NCBI GenBank assembly: GCA_022447665.1
Contig: JAKVAQ010000021.1
Span: 21,654-85,653 of the forward strand
Source: Crocinitomicaceae bacterium
GTDB taxonomy: Bacteria > Bacteroidota > Bacteroidia > Flavobacteriales_D > Crocinitomicaceae
Direction: 5' to 3'
Length of the DNA stretch: 64,000 nucleotides
Shown: piece after piece, positions 7,904 to 16,629 of the stretch
How positions within the stretch are numbered: position 1 is the first letter of the stretch
Layout: the number at the start of each line of letters is the position of its first letter
Notes under the pieces: model-generated
The model's database searches: none
Told to the model about the DNA's origin: nothing
The model's input: the letters and a program-made list of their open reading frames with translations, nothing else
Position numbers and translations under genes: made by a program

Positions 7904-8569
7904 ATGAACAATTACATGAGCAACCTTTTGTTTCTATGCGAAAGAAAAGGAATCAGTATTACGGAATTTGAAAATATAATTTACATTCCGAAAGTTCGAA
8001 TAATGGAACCAACTCCAGAAGAGCTTTTAAGAATATCAGATTTCTTTGATTTGCCCATTGATGTTCTTATTAAGAAGGATTTAACGGCTTATCATCGTAC
8101 AAACAATAAGGAAATTAAGTTGGTGATTTTAGATGTAGATGGAACGCTAACAGACGGAGGAATGTACTTTTTTGAAGACGGTAATCAAATGAAAAAGTAC
8201 AATTCCAAAGATGGTTTAGCGATTATGGCCTTGATCAAAAACGGAATTGAATTCGGAATCATTTCTCATGGGAGAAAATTAAAGATGGTTCAAGACCGTG
8301 CAGATTTATTGGGAATTCAAAGAGTATATGTTGGCACCGACTCTAAAGTTCAAGTGCTTGAAGGCTGGTTAAAAGAAATGAACATTACCAAAGATCAAGT
8401 AGCGTTTGTTGGAGATGACAAAAATGACTTAGAAATCATTAATTATGTTGGTTTCTCTGCTTGTCCGTCTGATGCTTTACCTGAGGTTAAGTCGGCATGT
8501 GATGTTATTCTAGAAAAAGCCGGAGGAAGAGGATGCGTGCGAGAGTTTATAGACAATTGGCTAAACTAA
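7904..8569 (+). CDS. kdsC: KdsC-like HAD phosphatase (YrbI family) with an N-terminal helix-turn-helix-like extension
   Basis: Probable 3-deoxy-D-manno-octulosonate 8-phosphate phosphatase, which releases KDO for LPS core synthesis. Residues 72-221 carry HAD motifs DVDGT (Asp77 nucleophile, Asp79 acid/base), the serine of IISHGR, a lysine in TDSKVQ and GDDKND, plus the family phrases NSKDGLAI and GGRGCVREFI. Residues 1-65 are extra: SNLLFLCERKGISITEFENII and the following PTPEELLRISDFFDLPIDVLI look like a Cro/CI-type helix-turn-helix. KdsC is usually about 170-190 residues, so 221 fits a fusion. Whether the extension binds DNA or serves oligomerisation is unknown. Confidence 0.8.
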   Translation: MNNYMSNLLFLCERKGISITEFENIIYIPKVRIMEPTPEELLRISDFFDLPIDVLIKKDLTAYHRTNNKEIKLVILDVDGTLTDGGMYFFEDGNQMKKYNSKDGLAIMALIKNGIEFGIISHGRKLKMVQDRADLLGIQRVYVGTDSKVQVLEGWLKEMNITKDQVAFVGDDKNDLEIINYVGFSACPSDALPEVKSACDVILEKAGGRGCVREFIDNWLN

Positions 8570-8573
8570 TTTC

Positions 8574-9482
8574 TTGACCAATAAAACCAAACATTTAGTA
8601 TTTATTGTCGGACCTACCGCTATCGGTAAAACGGGTCTTGGTGTACATTTAGCTAATAAGTATAATTCTGAAGTTATTTCTTGTGATTCCCGTCAGATAT
8701 ACCAGGAGATGGCGATTGGAACAGCTAAGCCTACAGTAGAAGAAATGGAGGGTGTTCCTCACCACTTTGTAGATTCACACAGCATTTTTGACCGGTATAC
8801 TGCAGGCATGTTTGAAACAGATGCCCTAAAACTAATTGACACTTTATTTGAGAAACATGATGTTTTATTTGCTGTTGGTGGATCTGGCTTATATGTAAAT
8901 GCATTGGCCTTTGGCATTGAGGACATACCTTTTAAGCAAGAGGTTCGTGATGCTGTTATCAACCAATGGGAAAACGAAGGCTTAGACAAACTGGTAGCTG
9001 AATTAAAAGAAATTGACCCTGAATATGCCGCTACAGCTGATTTAAAAAACCCAAGAAGAGTAATGAGAGGTCTTGAAGTCTATAAAATGTCTGGTAAAAA
9101 ATACTCTGAGTGGAGAAACACCAAAAAGAAGCGCCCTTTCAAAATGCACTGGATTGGTCTAAACACAGAACGTGAAACACTCTACGAGCGAATTCATAAA
9201 AGGGTAGATATTATGTTGGAAAATGGATTGCTTGAAGAAAATAAAGAGCTGTTTCAGCATAAAGGACTGAAACCACTAGAAACAGTGGGCTATCAAGAAA
9301 TATTTAAACACCTTGAAGGAAACGCAACATTAGAAGAATCAATCGAGCAATTAAAGAGAAACACCCGTGTTTTCGCTAAAAAGCAGATTACATGGTTCAA
9401 AAAAATTCAAGACGTAAAATGGTATGCTCCAAGGGACAGGAAACAAATAGAAATGGATTTGGTTCACAATTTATCTAAATAA
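8574..9482 (+). CDS. miaA: tRNA dimethylallyltransferase
   Basis: Transfers a dimethylallyl group to A37 of tRNAs that read UNN codons. 302 residues, normal length. Walker A is GPTAIGKTGLG at residues 13-23, followed by SCDSRQIYQEMAIGTAKP (catalytic Asp) and the GGSGLYVNAL and NPRRVMRGLEV segments. The start appears to be TTG at 8574, four bases after the kdsC stop, because the Walker motif lies at its usual distance from it and no ATG is in frame. It is the last gene of the operon that starts at 5504; a separate promoter for the next gene is visible. Confidence 0.93.
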   Translation: MTNKTKHLVFIVGPTAIGKTGLGVHLANKYNSEVISCDSRQIYQEMAIGTAKPTVEEMEGVPHHFVDSHSIFDRYTAGMFETDALKLIDTLFEKHDVLFAVGGSGLYVNALAFGIEDIPFKQEVRDAVINQWENEGLDKLVAELKEIDPEYAATADLKNPRRVMRGLEVYKMSGKKYSEWRNTKKKRPFKMHWIGLNTERETLYERIHKRVDIMLENGLLEENKELFQHKGLKPLETVGYQEIFKHLEGNATLEESIEQLKRNTRVFAKKQITWFKKIQDVKWYAPRDRKQIEMDLVHNLSK

Positions 9483-9506
9483 ATTTCGCTATATCGGTAA
9501 TAGTTT

Positions 9507-9514
9507 TAAATTTG
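9507..9514 (+). promoter_or_regulatory. -7 promoter element (TAAATTTG) of the PUR-like gene
   Basis: Exact TAnnTTTG match, 28 bases before the ATG at 9543, in the short gap after miaA. Transcription should start near 9520. Confidence 0.55.
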
Positions 9515-9542
9515 TGTTAGTTATTGATTAAAAAACGAGAAG

Positions 9543-9854
9543 ATGAACGAGAGAAATGATGAAGTTTTTTCAAAGCGTGTAAAAGCAGGAAAAAGAACGT
9601 ATTTTTTTGATGTAAAAACGACTAGAGGAAAAGACTTATACTTAACAATAACAGAAAGTAAAAGAACTGGAGACTACGATGGGAAACCTGAGTATGAAAA
9701 GCACAAAATCTTTCTATACAAAGAAGACTTCGAAAAATTCGAAGATGGTTTAGGTGAAGCTCTAGGAAAAATCAAATCACTTTGGGAGTCCGGAGAATAC
9801 AAAAAGCCAGAAGTTCGTGAACACCACGAAGAAGTGACATTCGAAGAATTATAA
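9543..9854 (+). CDS. PUR-alpha-like DNA/RNA-binding protein (DUF3276 family)
   Basis: A 103-residue cytoplasmic protein with a single PUR repeat: FSKRVKAGKRTYFFDVKTTRGKDLYLTI followed by a helix (FEKFEDGLGEALGKIKSLWE) and an acidic tail (HHEEVTFEEL). This family is near-universal in Bacteroidetes and binds single-stranded purine-rich DNA or RNA; the cellular role is not established. It has its own promoter and terminator. Confidence 0.9.
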   Translation: MNERNDEVFSKRVKAGKRTYFFDVKTTRGKDLYLTITESKRTGDYDGKPEYEKHKIFLYKEDFEKFEDGLGEALGKIKSLWESGEYKKPEVREHHEEVTFEEL

Positions 9855-9880
9855 CCGCAACACTTTATACAAAGCAAGAG

Positions 9881-9908
9881 CCCCGCGACATTGTTTGCGG
9901 GGTTTTTT
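9881..9908 (+). terminator. Rho-independent terminator of the PUR-like gene
   Basis: Stem CCCCGC / GCGGGG with a ten-base loop and six T residues, 27 bases after the stop codon. Confidence 0.9.
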
Positions 9909-10070
9909 GATTTATAGCAGTGCCATAAAAAACACCGTTAGCAATAAAATTTCCAACACTCTCTCTAATACAACTTTCATAACTCACATTTTTATTGGTC
10001 CCTTATATGTTGGACGAGAAATGAGTAAAAAGGTTTAAGTCAAGATTTTATTTAGGAGTATTTTAACAAA

Positions 10071-10101
10071 AAAAGCCAGCCCTTTGGAGGCTGGCTTTTT
10101 T
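10071..10101. terminator. Rho-independent terminator of the glutamine synthetase gene
   Basis: GCCAGCC / GGCTGGC stem flanked by A and T tracts. On the minus strand it follows the stop at 10117 closely. The 160 bases between this and the terminator at 9908 show nothing else that I can support. Confidence 0.9.
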
Positions 10102-10116
10102 ACGATCTTATGTCGA

Positions 10117-12306
10117 CTACTTCGTGAAAAGTAGTTCTCTTAATTTTGGCAGTGGCCACATTTCGTCGTCCACCATTATTTCAAGTTTGTCAGCATGATA
10201 ACGGATATCATCAAACTTTGATTTCACATTATCACAGTACGCGTAAGCCTTCTCTCTTAAGTCTTCCATCGCATTCGCTTTCTTGCGCTCTTCAATCATC
10301 AAATTCGTTTTATCATTCATAGCATTTACATGCTTAGAAATTGATTTGATGAAATTGATTTGAGTACGAGCTGCTTCTTTTCCTTCTTTAGCTCCAAGCA
10401 CATTCATTAAACCTTCCACGTTCTTAATTAGAATGTTTTGATACTCCAGTGCTACTGGCATTATGTGGTTCTTGGCTAAGTCACCCATCACCCTAGCTTC
10501 AATCTGCAACTTCATGATGTAATTTTCCAACTCAATCTCATGACGCGCCTCCAACTCAATATTAGATAAGATATCAAGACCACTGAATAAATTCTTAGTT
10601 TCTTTTCTTGACCAAACATCCAATGCTCTTGGAGTGTCTTTAAGGTTAGAAAGACCTCTCTTTTCTGCTTCTTTTACCCACTCATCGCTATATCCATTTC
10701 CTTCAAATCTAATCTTCTTAGAATCTTTGATTAATACTTGAAGTTCTTTTAAGATGGCTTCATCTTTCTTATCTCCCTTTTTAATCTTAGCATCAACGTT
10801 CTTTTTAAAATCAATTAGCTGATTCGCTACGATGGTATTTAAAACAGTCATTGCTTGAGCACAGTTTGCAGTTGATCCAACCGCTCTAAACTCAAATTTA
10901 TTTCCAGTAAAAGCAAAAGGCGACGTTCTGTTTCTATCTGTGTTATCCAATAGTAACTGAGGAATTTTACCAATACTTAATTTAAGTTCAGTTTTATCCT
11001 CAGGTGTCATCTTTCCAGCTTTGATTGATTTTTCTAAATCATCTAACATCTTAGAAAGCTGTGTACCAATGAATACAGAAATAATTGCCGGTGGCGCTTC
11101 GTTGGCCCCGAGTCTATGATCATTACTTGCCGAAGCAATTGACGCTCTAAGCAAGTCTGCATTATCATGAATCGCCTTGATTGTGTTCACAAAGAAGGTC
11201 AAGAACTGCATATTAGACTTCGGGTTCTTACCAGGTTGTAATAAGTTAACTCTTGTGTCTGTTCCTAAAGACCAGTTATTGTGTTTACCTGAACCGTTAA
11301 TTCCAGCAAATGGCTTTTCGTGCAACAACACCCTGAAGTTATGTTTTCTCGCAACCTTTTCCATTACATCCATTAAAAGAAGGTTGTGATCATTAGCAAT
11401 GTTCACCTCCTCAAACATAGGAGCACATTCAAACTGATTTGGCGCTACTTCATTATGACGCGTAGTAACAGGAATACCCAATAAATGCGATTCATATTCA
11501 AATTCGCGCATAAAAGCTGTTGCTCTTTCTGGAATAGATCCGAAGTAATGATCATCCAACTGTTGGCCTTTTGCCGGTGAGTGACCGAACAAAGCTCTTC
11601 CCGTCATTACTAAATCAGGACGCGCATTATATAATGCTGTATCTACCAAAAAGTATTCTTGCTCCCACCCTAGTGTTGCTCCAACACTGGTTACATTCTT
11701 ATCGAAATAATGACAAACATCTTTCGCTGCCTTTTCTACTCTATCTAGCGCCTTTAATAATGGCATTTTATAATCTAAGGCCTCACCTGTGTAGGCAATA
11801 AATACTGTAGGAATACATAAAGTTTTTCCAATTACGAAAGCCGGAGACGTAGGATCCCATGCAGTATAACCTCTCGCCTCAAATGTATTTCTAATTCCAC
11901 CGTTAGGAAAAGAAGATGCATCTGGCTCTTGCTGTACTAGTAAATCCCCTTCAAATCTTTCGATTGCTTTACCTGGCCCAATTGGCTTAAAGAAACCATC
12001 GTGCTTCTCGGCAGTTGAGCCTGTTAATGGCTGAAACCAGTGCGTATAATGTGTTGCCCCCTTTGAAATTGCCCAATCTTTCATTGCTGTAGCAATTTGA
12101 TCAGCATGAGTTCGATCAACAGGAGTTCCGTGTTCTACAGCTGACTTCACAATTTTATATGCCTCATCAGTTAAACACTCCCTCATTTTATCTAAATGAA
12201 ATGTATTCTCTCCAAAATACTCTGAAACTCTTTTTTCCGGAGTTTTCATGTGCATAGGTGCTCTATTTAACACCTCATCAAACGCTTTACTTCTAGAATT
12301 TGCCAT
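10117..12306 (-). CDS. glnA: Glutamine synthetase type III
   Basis: Makes glutamine from glutamate, ammonia and ATP in the cytoplasm. The 729-residue length is that of GSIII, far above the roughly 450-470 of GSI. Family phrases are plain: the N-terminal VSEYFGENTFHLDKMRECL, ATHYTHWFQPLTG, GWEQEYFLVD (metal-binding glutamates), TTRHNEVAPNQFECAPMFEE, GSGKHNNWSLGT and RNRTSPFAFTGNKFEFRAVGS. Its C-terminal 150 residues are helical, as expected for GSIII. It is monocistronic between its own promoter at 12325-12356 and a terminator. This is the main ammonia-assimilation enzyme visible in the window. Confidence 0.96.
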   Translation of the reverse strand: MANSRSKAFDEVLNRAPMHMKTPEKRVSEYFGENTFHLDKMRECLTDEAYKIVKSAVEHGTPVDRTHADQIATAMKDWAISKGATHYTHWFQPLTGSTAEKHDGFFKPIGPGKAIERFEGDLLVQQEPDASSFPNGGIRNTFEARGYTAWDPTSPAFVIGKTLCIPTVFIAYTGEALDYKMPLLKALDRVEKAAKDVCHYFDKNVTSVGATLGWEQEYFLVDTALYNARPDLVMTGRALFGHSPAKGQQLDDHYFGSIPERATAFMREFEYESHLLGIPVTTRHNEVAPNQFECAPMFEEVNIANDHNLLLMDVMEKVARKHNFRVLLHEKPFAGINGSGKHNNWSLGTDTRVNLLQPGKNPKSNMQFLTFFVNTIKAIHDNADLLRASIASASNDHRLGANEAPPAIISVFIGTQLSKMLDDLEKSIKAGKMTPEDKTELKLSIGKIPQLLLDNTDRNRTSPFAFTGNKFEFRAVGSTANCAQAMTVLNTIVANQLIDFKKNVDAKIKKGDKKDEAILKELQVLIKDSKKIRFEGNGYSDEWVKEAEKRGLSNLKDTPRALDVWSRKETKNLFSGLDILSNIELEARHEIELENYIMKLQIEARVMGDLAKNHIMPVALEYQNILIKNVEGLMNVLGAKEGKEAARTQINFIKSISKHVNAMNDKTNLMIEERKKANAMEDLREKAYAYCDNVKSKFDDIRYHADKLEIMVDDEMWPLPKLRELLFTK

Positions 12307-12324
12307 TATTTTCTAAATTTTTGA

Positions 12325-12356
12325 CAAATGTATGTTTTTTGAAGGGGGTAAATCAA
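12325..12356 (-). promoter_or_regulatory. Promoter of glutamine synthetase: -33 TTG and -7 TACATTTG
   Basis: Reading the minus strand, TTG (12356-12354) is followed after 21 bases by TACATTTG (12332-12325), an exact TAnnTTTG. The predicted start near 12320 gives a leader of about 15 bases. The spacing equals that of the trp promoter in this window. Confidence 0.7.
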
Positions 12357-12444
12357 GAAAAAGTATTAATTTTTATTAACACCCCCTTATTTTTTACCTA
12401 CAACTAAAAAAAAGTATTGTTTTCGCATGGGAGACCCCTAAAAA

Positions 12445-12531
12445 TTTCTAGAAACTGGACTACATGACGGGTCAAAACATCTAAAACTGTCTTTTTGGCA
12501 TATTAAACTTCAAAAAAGCGTCATTTTGTCT
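12445..12531 (+). promoter_or_regulatory. Candidate stress-response operator region upstream of hsp20
   Basis: Four sequence elements stand out between glutamine synthetase and hsp20: a perfect palindrome TTTCTAGAAA (12445-12454), an inverted repeat TGAC-GG-GTCA (12465-12474), and two related blocks CTGTC-TTTT-TGGCA (12487-12500) and GCGTC-ATTT-TGTCT (12518-12531) whose starts are 31 bases apart. No TAnnTTTG promoter is seen, so an alternative sigma factor or a heat-shock regulator is possible. The assignment is inference. Confidence 0.35.
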
Positions 12532-12595
12532 TGTTTTTTCTAATGGTATTGGTTTTGAACTAAGGAAAGAGAATTAACAAACAAATATTTTTAAA

Positions 12596-13045
12596 ATGAA
12601 TACATTAAAATTAAATACAAGAAAACCAAAGACAGAAAGCAATTTAGGATCATTATTCGATTCATTCTTTAAACCTGATTTTTTTGGAGGCATAGACCCT
12701 TACCACAGATCACCATTTAAAAAACCATCAGTAAACATTATAGAATCGGAGCAAGATTACAAATTAGATTTCTCTGTGCCTGGTTGGAAAAAAGAAAACA
12801 TTAAAATTGAAATAGACGATAAGATTTTGATCGTTTCAGGTGAGGTTCAAACGGAAAAGACTGAAGAGAATGATAAATTAAAGAGACGCGAATTCAAGTC
12901 AGAATCATTCAAAAGAAGTTTCGTATTACCAGAGGAGATAGACGATAGTAAGATTGATGGTAAATATGAAGATGGGATTTTGAGTATCACTTTACCAAAA
13001 ACAGAAAAGGCGATCAAAACAAAGAAACAAATAGAAATTTCATAA
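12596..13045 (+). CDS. Small heat-shock protein, Hsp20/alpha-crystallin family
   Basis: An ATP-independent holdase chaperone that keeps unfolded proteins soluble. 149 residues: a variable N-terminal arm with LGSLFDSFFKPDFFGG, the alpha-crystallin domain from about residue 44 (PSVNIIESEQDYKLDFSVPGWKKENIKIEI), the conserved GILSITLPK near the end, and a C-terminal I-x-I motif (QIEIS) used for oligomer assembly. It stands alone with a long AT-rich upstream region and a terminator directly behind it, as usual for a stress-induced gene. Confidence 0.93.
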   Translation: MNTLKLNTRKPKTESNLGSLFDSFFKPDFFGGIDPYHRSPFKKPSVNIIESEQDYKLDFSVPGWKKENIKIEIDDKILIVSGEVQTEKTEENDKLKRREFKSESFKRSFVLPEEIDDSKIDGKYEDGILSITLPKTEKAIKTKKQIEIS

Positions 13046-13078
13046 TAGCTTTTTTCATAGAGTGGGTTAGTTAACGTT

Positions 13079-13112
13079 AAAATCCTCGGTCAGCATTGGC
13101 CGGGGATTTTTA
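13079..13112. terminator. Terminator after hsp20, shared with the convergent M48 operon
   Basis: Long stem AAAATCCTCGGTCA / TGGCCGGGGATTTT with two wobble pairs and a GCAT loop, then T residues. The stop codon of the small gene at 13110-13247 overlaps its edge. Confidence 0.8.
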
Positions 13113-13247
13113 GTTAGTGGGGTTTACGTAAATTCTTTCTTGGATAACAGGATCCTTTTTCGTGAAATAACCTAACCTATACAATGTAATCACACCTAAA
13201 ACAAGACAGATTACAATAACCAAAACTATCTTCAACCAATCTTTCAT
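13110..13247 (-). CDS. Small single-pass membrane protein, 45 residues
   Basis: An ATG at 13247, one base after the M48 protease stop, opens a frame of 45 codons. Residues 4-24 (WLKIVLVIVICLVLGVITLYR) contain a single membrane segment followed by a short polar tail. The tight spacing behind the protease gene and a shared terminator suggest it is the last gene of that operon. I recognise no family; the function is unknown. Confidence 0.6.
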   Translation of the reverse strand: MKDWLKIVLVIVICLVLGVITLYRLGYFTKKDPVIQERIYVNPTN

Positions 13248-13248
13248 A

Positions 13249-14481
13249 TCAATTTCTTAATGCCGCTATTCTCTTTAATAACGGAGGATGAGAATAATGC
13301 ACAAACACGTAAGCCGGATGAGGAGTAAGATTACTTAACGAATCTACCGACAATTTCTTTAACCCAGAAATCAACGGAGCCGCATCATAAGTTTTTCTTG
13401 CAAAATCATCCGCCTCAAATTCATTTTTCCTAGAAAGAACACTCATAAATATTCCGGTAATTAAATTAACAGGACTGAATATAATCCCAAACGCTATTAT
13501 ACCTACATGAAAGCTTATAGACTTGGCACCCAAGGCTTGCGCTATCTCCGGAATAGTAAGAAAAAACTCCAACAAAAACAACGTGAGCCCCATTTGCAAC
13601 AATGATATTACCATACTCACTAGAATATGTTTCTTTTTATAATGTCCAATTTCATGCGCAAGAATAGCCAACAGCTCTTCTGTCGTGCATTTTTCAATTA
13701 ACGTATCATAAAGAGCAATTGTTTTTCGAGGACCAATACCACTAAAAAAAGCATTGGCTTTTGTAGATCTTTTAGACCCATCAATTACATAAATGTTTTT
13801 AATTGGATAACCTATTTTACTGGCGTAATTATCTATTGCAATCTTTAACTCTCCTTCCTCCAATGGTTTTAACTTGTTAAACAAGGGAAGAATTACATCA
13901 GCATAGAGCATGTTAACAATAAACATAAAGCCGCCAATAACCAACCACAACCAATACCAGTAACCACTTTGAAAATACTCAAGAATATAAATCACGACCC
14001 ACAAAAGACCTCCACCAATTAACCCTGCTAAGAAGATTCCTTTGACCTTATCCAACACGAACGTTTTCCATGTTGTTTTATTAAAACCAAAACGCTCCTC
14101 AATTACAAAAGTACCATAGATAGAAAAAGGCATGCTTATTATCGAACTTGCCAGAGCTATGACAATAAAGAACAATGCCGCCTGAATAAACGAATCCCCC
14201 GAATAAGACTTCACCCAGTCATCAAGCATACCGAATATTCCAAAACCAATAATCGACATTATTAATGCAACCGAAATCAAAGAAGAAATCAGACCTAGTT
14301 TGTCTTTCGCCTGTTTGTATTCTTTCGCCCTTTTATATTCTGAAGGATCGTAAGCATCTTTCATTTCTTCAGGAACCGTATTGCTCCAATTCTTCGAATT
14401 CAAAAAGCCTAGAACTTGATCAAAAACAAAGTCAAACAAAATCAGACCTATAATTAAGAAAAACCAAAAATTCGCACTCAT
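13249..14481 (-). CDS. M48 family (Ste24/CAAX-protease-like) zinc metallopeptidase
   Basis: 410 residues with several membrane segments (about 5-22, 62-84, 100-120, 150-168, 178-200, 285-310, 320-340), as in the Ste24 type. The zinc motif is HEIGH at 276-280, with the third ligand in NEFEADDFA. FNKLKPL and the GIGPRKTIALYDTLI segment before the motif are also typical. Bacterial members act in membrane-protein quality control; the true substrate is unknown because prenylation is not expected here. Its start codon overlaps the stop of the VWA gene at base 14481, so the two are translationally coupled. Confidence 0.92.
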   Translation of the reverse strand: MSANFWFFLIIGLILFDFVFDQVLGFLNSKNWSNTVPEEMKDAYDPSEYKRAKEYKQAKDKLGLISSLISVALIMSIIGFGIFGMLDDWVKSYSGDSFIQAALFFIVIALASSIISMPFSIYGTFVIEERFGFNKTTWKTFVLDKVKGIFLAGLIGGGLLWVVIYILEYFQSGYWYWLWLVIGGFMFIVNMLYADVILPLFNKLKPLEEGELKIAIDNYASKIGYPIKNIYVIDGSKRSTKANAFFSGIGPRKTIALYDTLIEKCTTEELLAILAHEIGHYKKKHILVSMVISLLQMGLTLFLLEFFLTIPEIAQALGAKSISFHVGIIAFGIIFSPVNLITGIFMSVLSRKNEFEADDFARKTYDAAPLISGLKKLSVDSLSNLTPHPAYVFVHYSHPPLLKRIAALRN

Positions 14482-16550
14482 TAGTAAGCCCCGTGATATT
14501 TACGCATTCCCCATTCCAGAGCAATAAGGAACACAATTATTAAAAACAACCATTTATAATCAATGAGATCATCGAAGGTCTTCTCTTTGTAAACTACTGT
14601 TACTATATCTTCCCTATTCAAAATATCGTTCTTTAAGCTAGTCATTTGCAATGGTAAATAGAACATACCATTACTCTCTTTGGATATAGATTTTAGCAAT
14701 CGGTGGTTCGCTCGTCCTGATACCCATTCCAGCTTAACCTCTTTCACCAAAAACGTTCCAGTTTTCTTAAATGTTTCCCCTTGAAATACCGTAACCGCAG
14801 TCCACTCATAGATTCCCTGAGCTAGATTACCTAAGTCCAGCTGGTAGGCATCTGTTGTTCTTACGAAGGCCGATTTAAATTCATTATTGTCTTGATTCTT
14901 ATAAGTCAATTGTACTTCAGGCTCATTAATTAGCTCAAAAGATTTATTATAAAGTTCTGCCTTAAATTTTACTGGTTCATTTTCCGTAAACTCATTACTC
15001 GTAAAGACGCGGAACGGGTCCTTATTTTCTTTTAACGCTAGGTAAGAAATAAGCTTTGTAAAGAATTGCTCAAAATTTTTGGTCGATCCATTTCTGGCTT
15101 GGTCAAATAGTCTCCAGCGCCAGAATCCTTCTCCTAAAATCACTCCAATTCTGCTAGCATTCTTTTTTGTGAAATAAATCAATGGTTTTTCTAATTGAAT
15201 ATTACCCACTTTTTGATAAGCCAATACATCAACAGCAGAACTCACTGTATAATTTCCAAAAGGAGAAGCAAGCGGCGGTGCATTGGTTAAGGTCTGAATC
15301 ACTTCAGGCGATAATAGAATTTCTTTAAAATTCGGATTAAATCCTATACCTACATCTTCTGTATTCGAAGCCACACCATTTATCCCAATACCTAACTCAG
15401 TAACAAACCTCATATTAGCGCCAATACCTGCAATAACTAAAAAAGGACGGTCTCCATTCTTCACCGCTTCTTGAATCAATGGGTTTTTCTTTTTGTAATT
15501 ATAGAGTACAATTAAATCGTATTTCTTAATCTCCTTTACATCCTCCGTTTTAACATAATCAACCTCGTAGTTCTTGTTGTTTTCTACTACAAATCGAAGT
15601 GCTGCCATATCAGGGTGCGGTTCATCACTCGCCAATAAGATTTTTTGACGACCATCTATAACTTCTAAATAAAAATTGGAGGTATTATTCTTATACGTAA
15701 ACTCATCACTCAGCTGAGTCACTTCAACAGTATATTTTCTGAAACCGATACTTGAGGCCTTTAAAACAAAATTCAATCTTGTCTGAGGCGAATTCGAGTT
15801 AAGTAACAATTCTTGTGCAGCCAATTCACGCTCACCTTCCTTGATCGAGACTTTTACTTTTTCTCCACCTGATTTTGAATGTGAAATCAACACATCAACA
15901 GGAGATTCATTACCAAAAAAAGCGATGTTATTATGTTCAACAAAATCAATTTTCACATCCTTCAACTCGGTCGTGTCGCCCATGCCGATGGTGAAAATCG
16001 GGATGTAGTTTTTAGAAGAAATTTCATAAATCGGATTGGAGCCTTCATTGTAAATACCATCGCTAGCCAAAATAATTGCTCCAACATTGCGATTCGGATA
16101 CTGACCAAAAATATCAGAGAACACGTTTGATATATTAGTCGATTTACCTGAATAATCTAGATCCCCGCCCTTTATCAACTCATTTGAGAACACGTAGTCC
16201 ACTACTTCAAATTTTTCAGATAAGTCAGACTTAAGTTGTTGTATTTCTTCTGGGAATTGACTTTTGTAAAAAGAAGAATCCTTATTAATTAAGATGGAAC
16301 CTGAATTATCCGTTGCAAGAAAAACGAGGGGCTTTTCTTTTCTCTCGATATCCCGTTCGAGAACTATCCCCAACAATAATAGCAACAAAAAAAAGGCTCC
16401 TAAAAATCTTAAACTTGCCATTACCCACCTTAAATAAGGAGGCACATCATCCAGCAACTTCTCTTTTCTGTAGAGAAAAAATGCATACGCAAAAGCCACT
16501 ACTGTAACTACGATTAACCAGACAGGTTGATATGTAAAGAGAAAATTCAA
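14481..16550 (-). CDS. Large VWA-like membrane protein
   Basis: 689 residues. Two membrane segments lie at the N-terminus (about 10-28 and 42-64), and one lies near the C-terminus (VWLF-type stretch WLFLIIVFLIALEWG). Between them is a von Willebrand A-like domain with an intact MIDAS start DNSGS at residues 81-85 and a second part ILASDGIYNEGSNP. The middle part (LIVLYNYKK, LVIAGIGANMRF) resembles the class I glutamine amidotransferase-like fold often joined to such domains. Proteins of this architecture are common in Bacteroidetes and have no defined function. It heads the operon with the M48 protease, which suggests a joint envelope role. Confidence 0.8.
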   Translation of the reverse strand: MNFLFTYQPVWLIVVTVVAFAYAFFLYRKEKLLDDVPPYLRWVMASLRFLGAFFLLLLLLGIVLERDIERKEKPLVFLATDNSGSILINKDSSFYKSQFPEEIQQLKSDLSEKFEVVDYVFSNELIKGGDLDYSGKSTNISNVFSDIFGQYPNRNVGAIILASDGIYNEGSNPIYEISSKNYIPIFTIGMGDTTELKDVKIDFVEHNNIAFFGNESPVDVLISHSKSGGEKVKVSIKEGERELAAQELLLNSNSPQTRLNFVLKASSIGFRKYTVEVTQLSDEFTYKNNTSNFYLEVIDGRQKILLASDEPHPDMAALRFVVENNKNYEVDYVKTEDVKEIKKYDLIVLYNYKKKNPLIQEAVKNGDRPFLVIAGIGANMRFVTELGIGINGVASNTEDVGIGFNPNFKEILLSPEVIQTLTNAPPLASPFGNYTVSSAVDVLAYQKVGNIQLEKPLIYFTKKNASRIGVILGEGFWRWRLFDQARNGSTKNFEQFFTKLISYLALKENKDPFRVFTSNEFTENEPVKFKAELYNKSFELINEPEVQLTYKNQDNNEFKSAFVRTTDAYQLDLGNLAQGIYEWTAVTVFQGETFKKTGTFLVKEVKLEWVSGRANHRLLKSISKESNGMFYLPLQMTSLKNDILNREDIVTVVYKEKTFDDLIDYKWLFLIIVFLIALEWGMRKYHGAY

Positions 16551-16629
16551 TTAATACGATTCAGGCCAAAGTTACGAAATATGTGATTCGAAGAAGAGAA
16601 TATATTTATTAGAGTTTTATATTTGACTG

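Noticed and set aside
9912-9980. A 22-codon minus-strand frame with a hydrophobic peptide between the PUR-like and glutamine synthetase terminators
   Set aside because: No promoter with the local consensus, very short, and no supporting context; chance is likely in AT-rich DNA.
12487-12510. A sigma-54 promoter for hsp20 (TGGCA in the upstream region)
   Set aside because: The GC expected ten bases after GG is missing (TT is found), and no activator site or gene is near.
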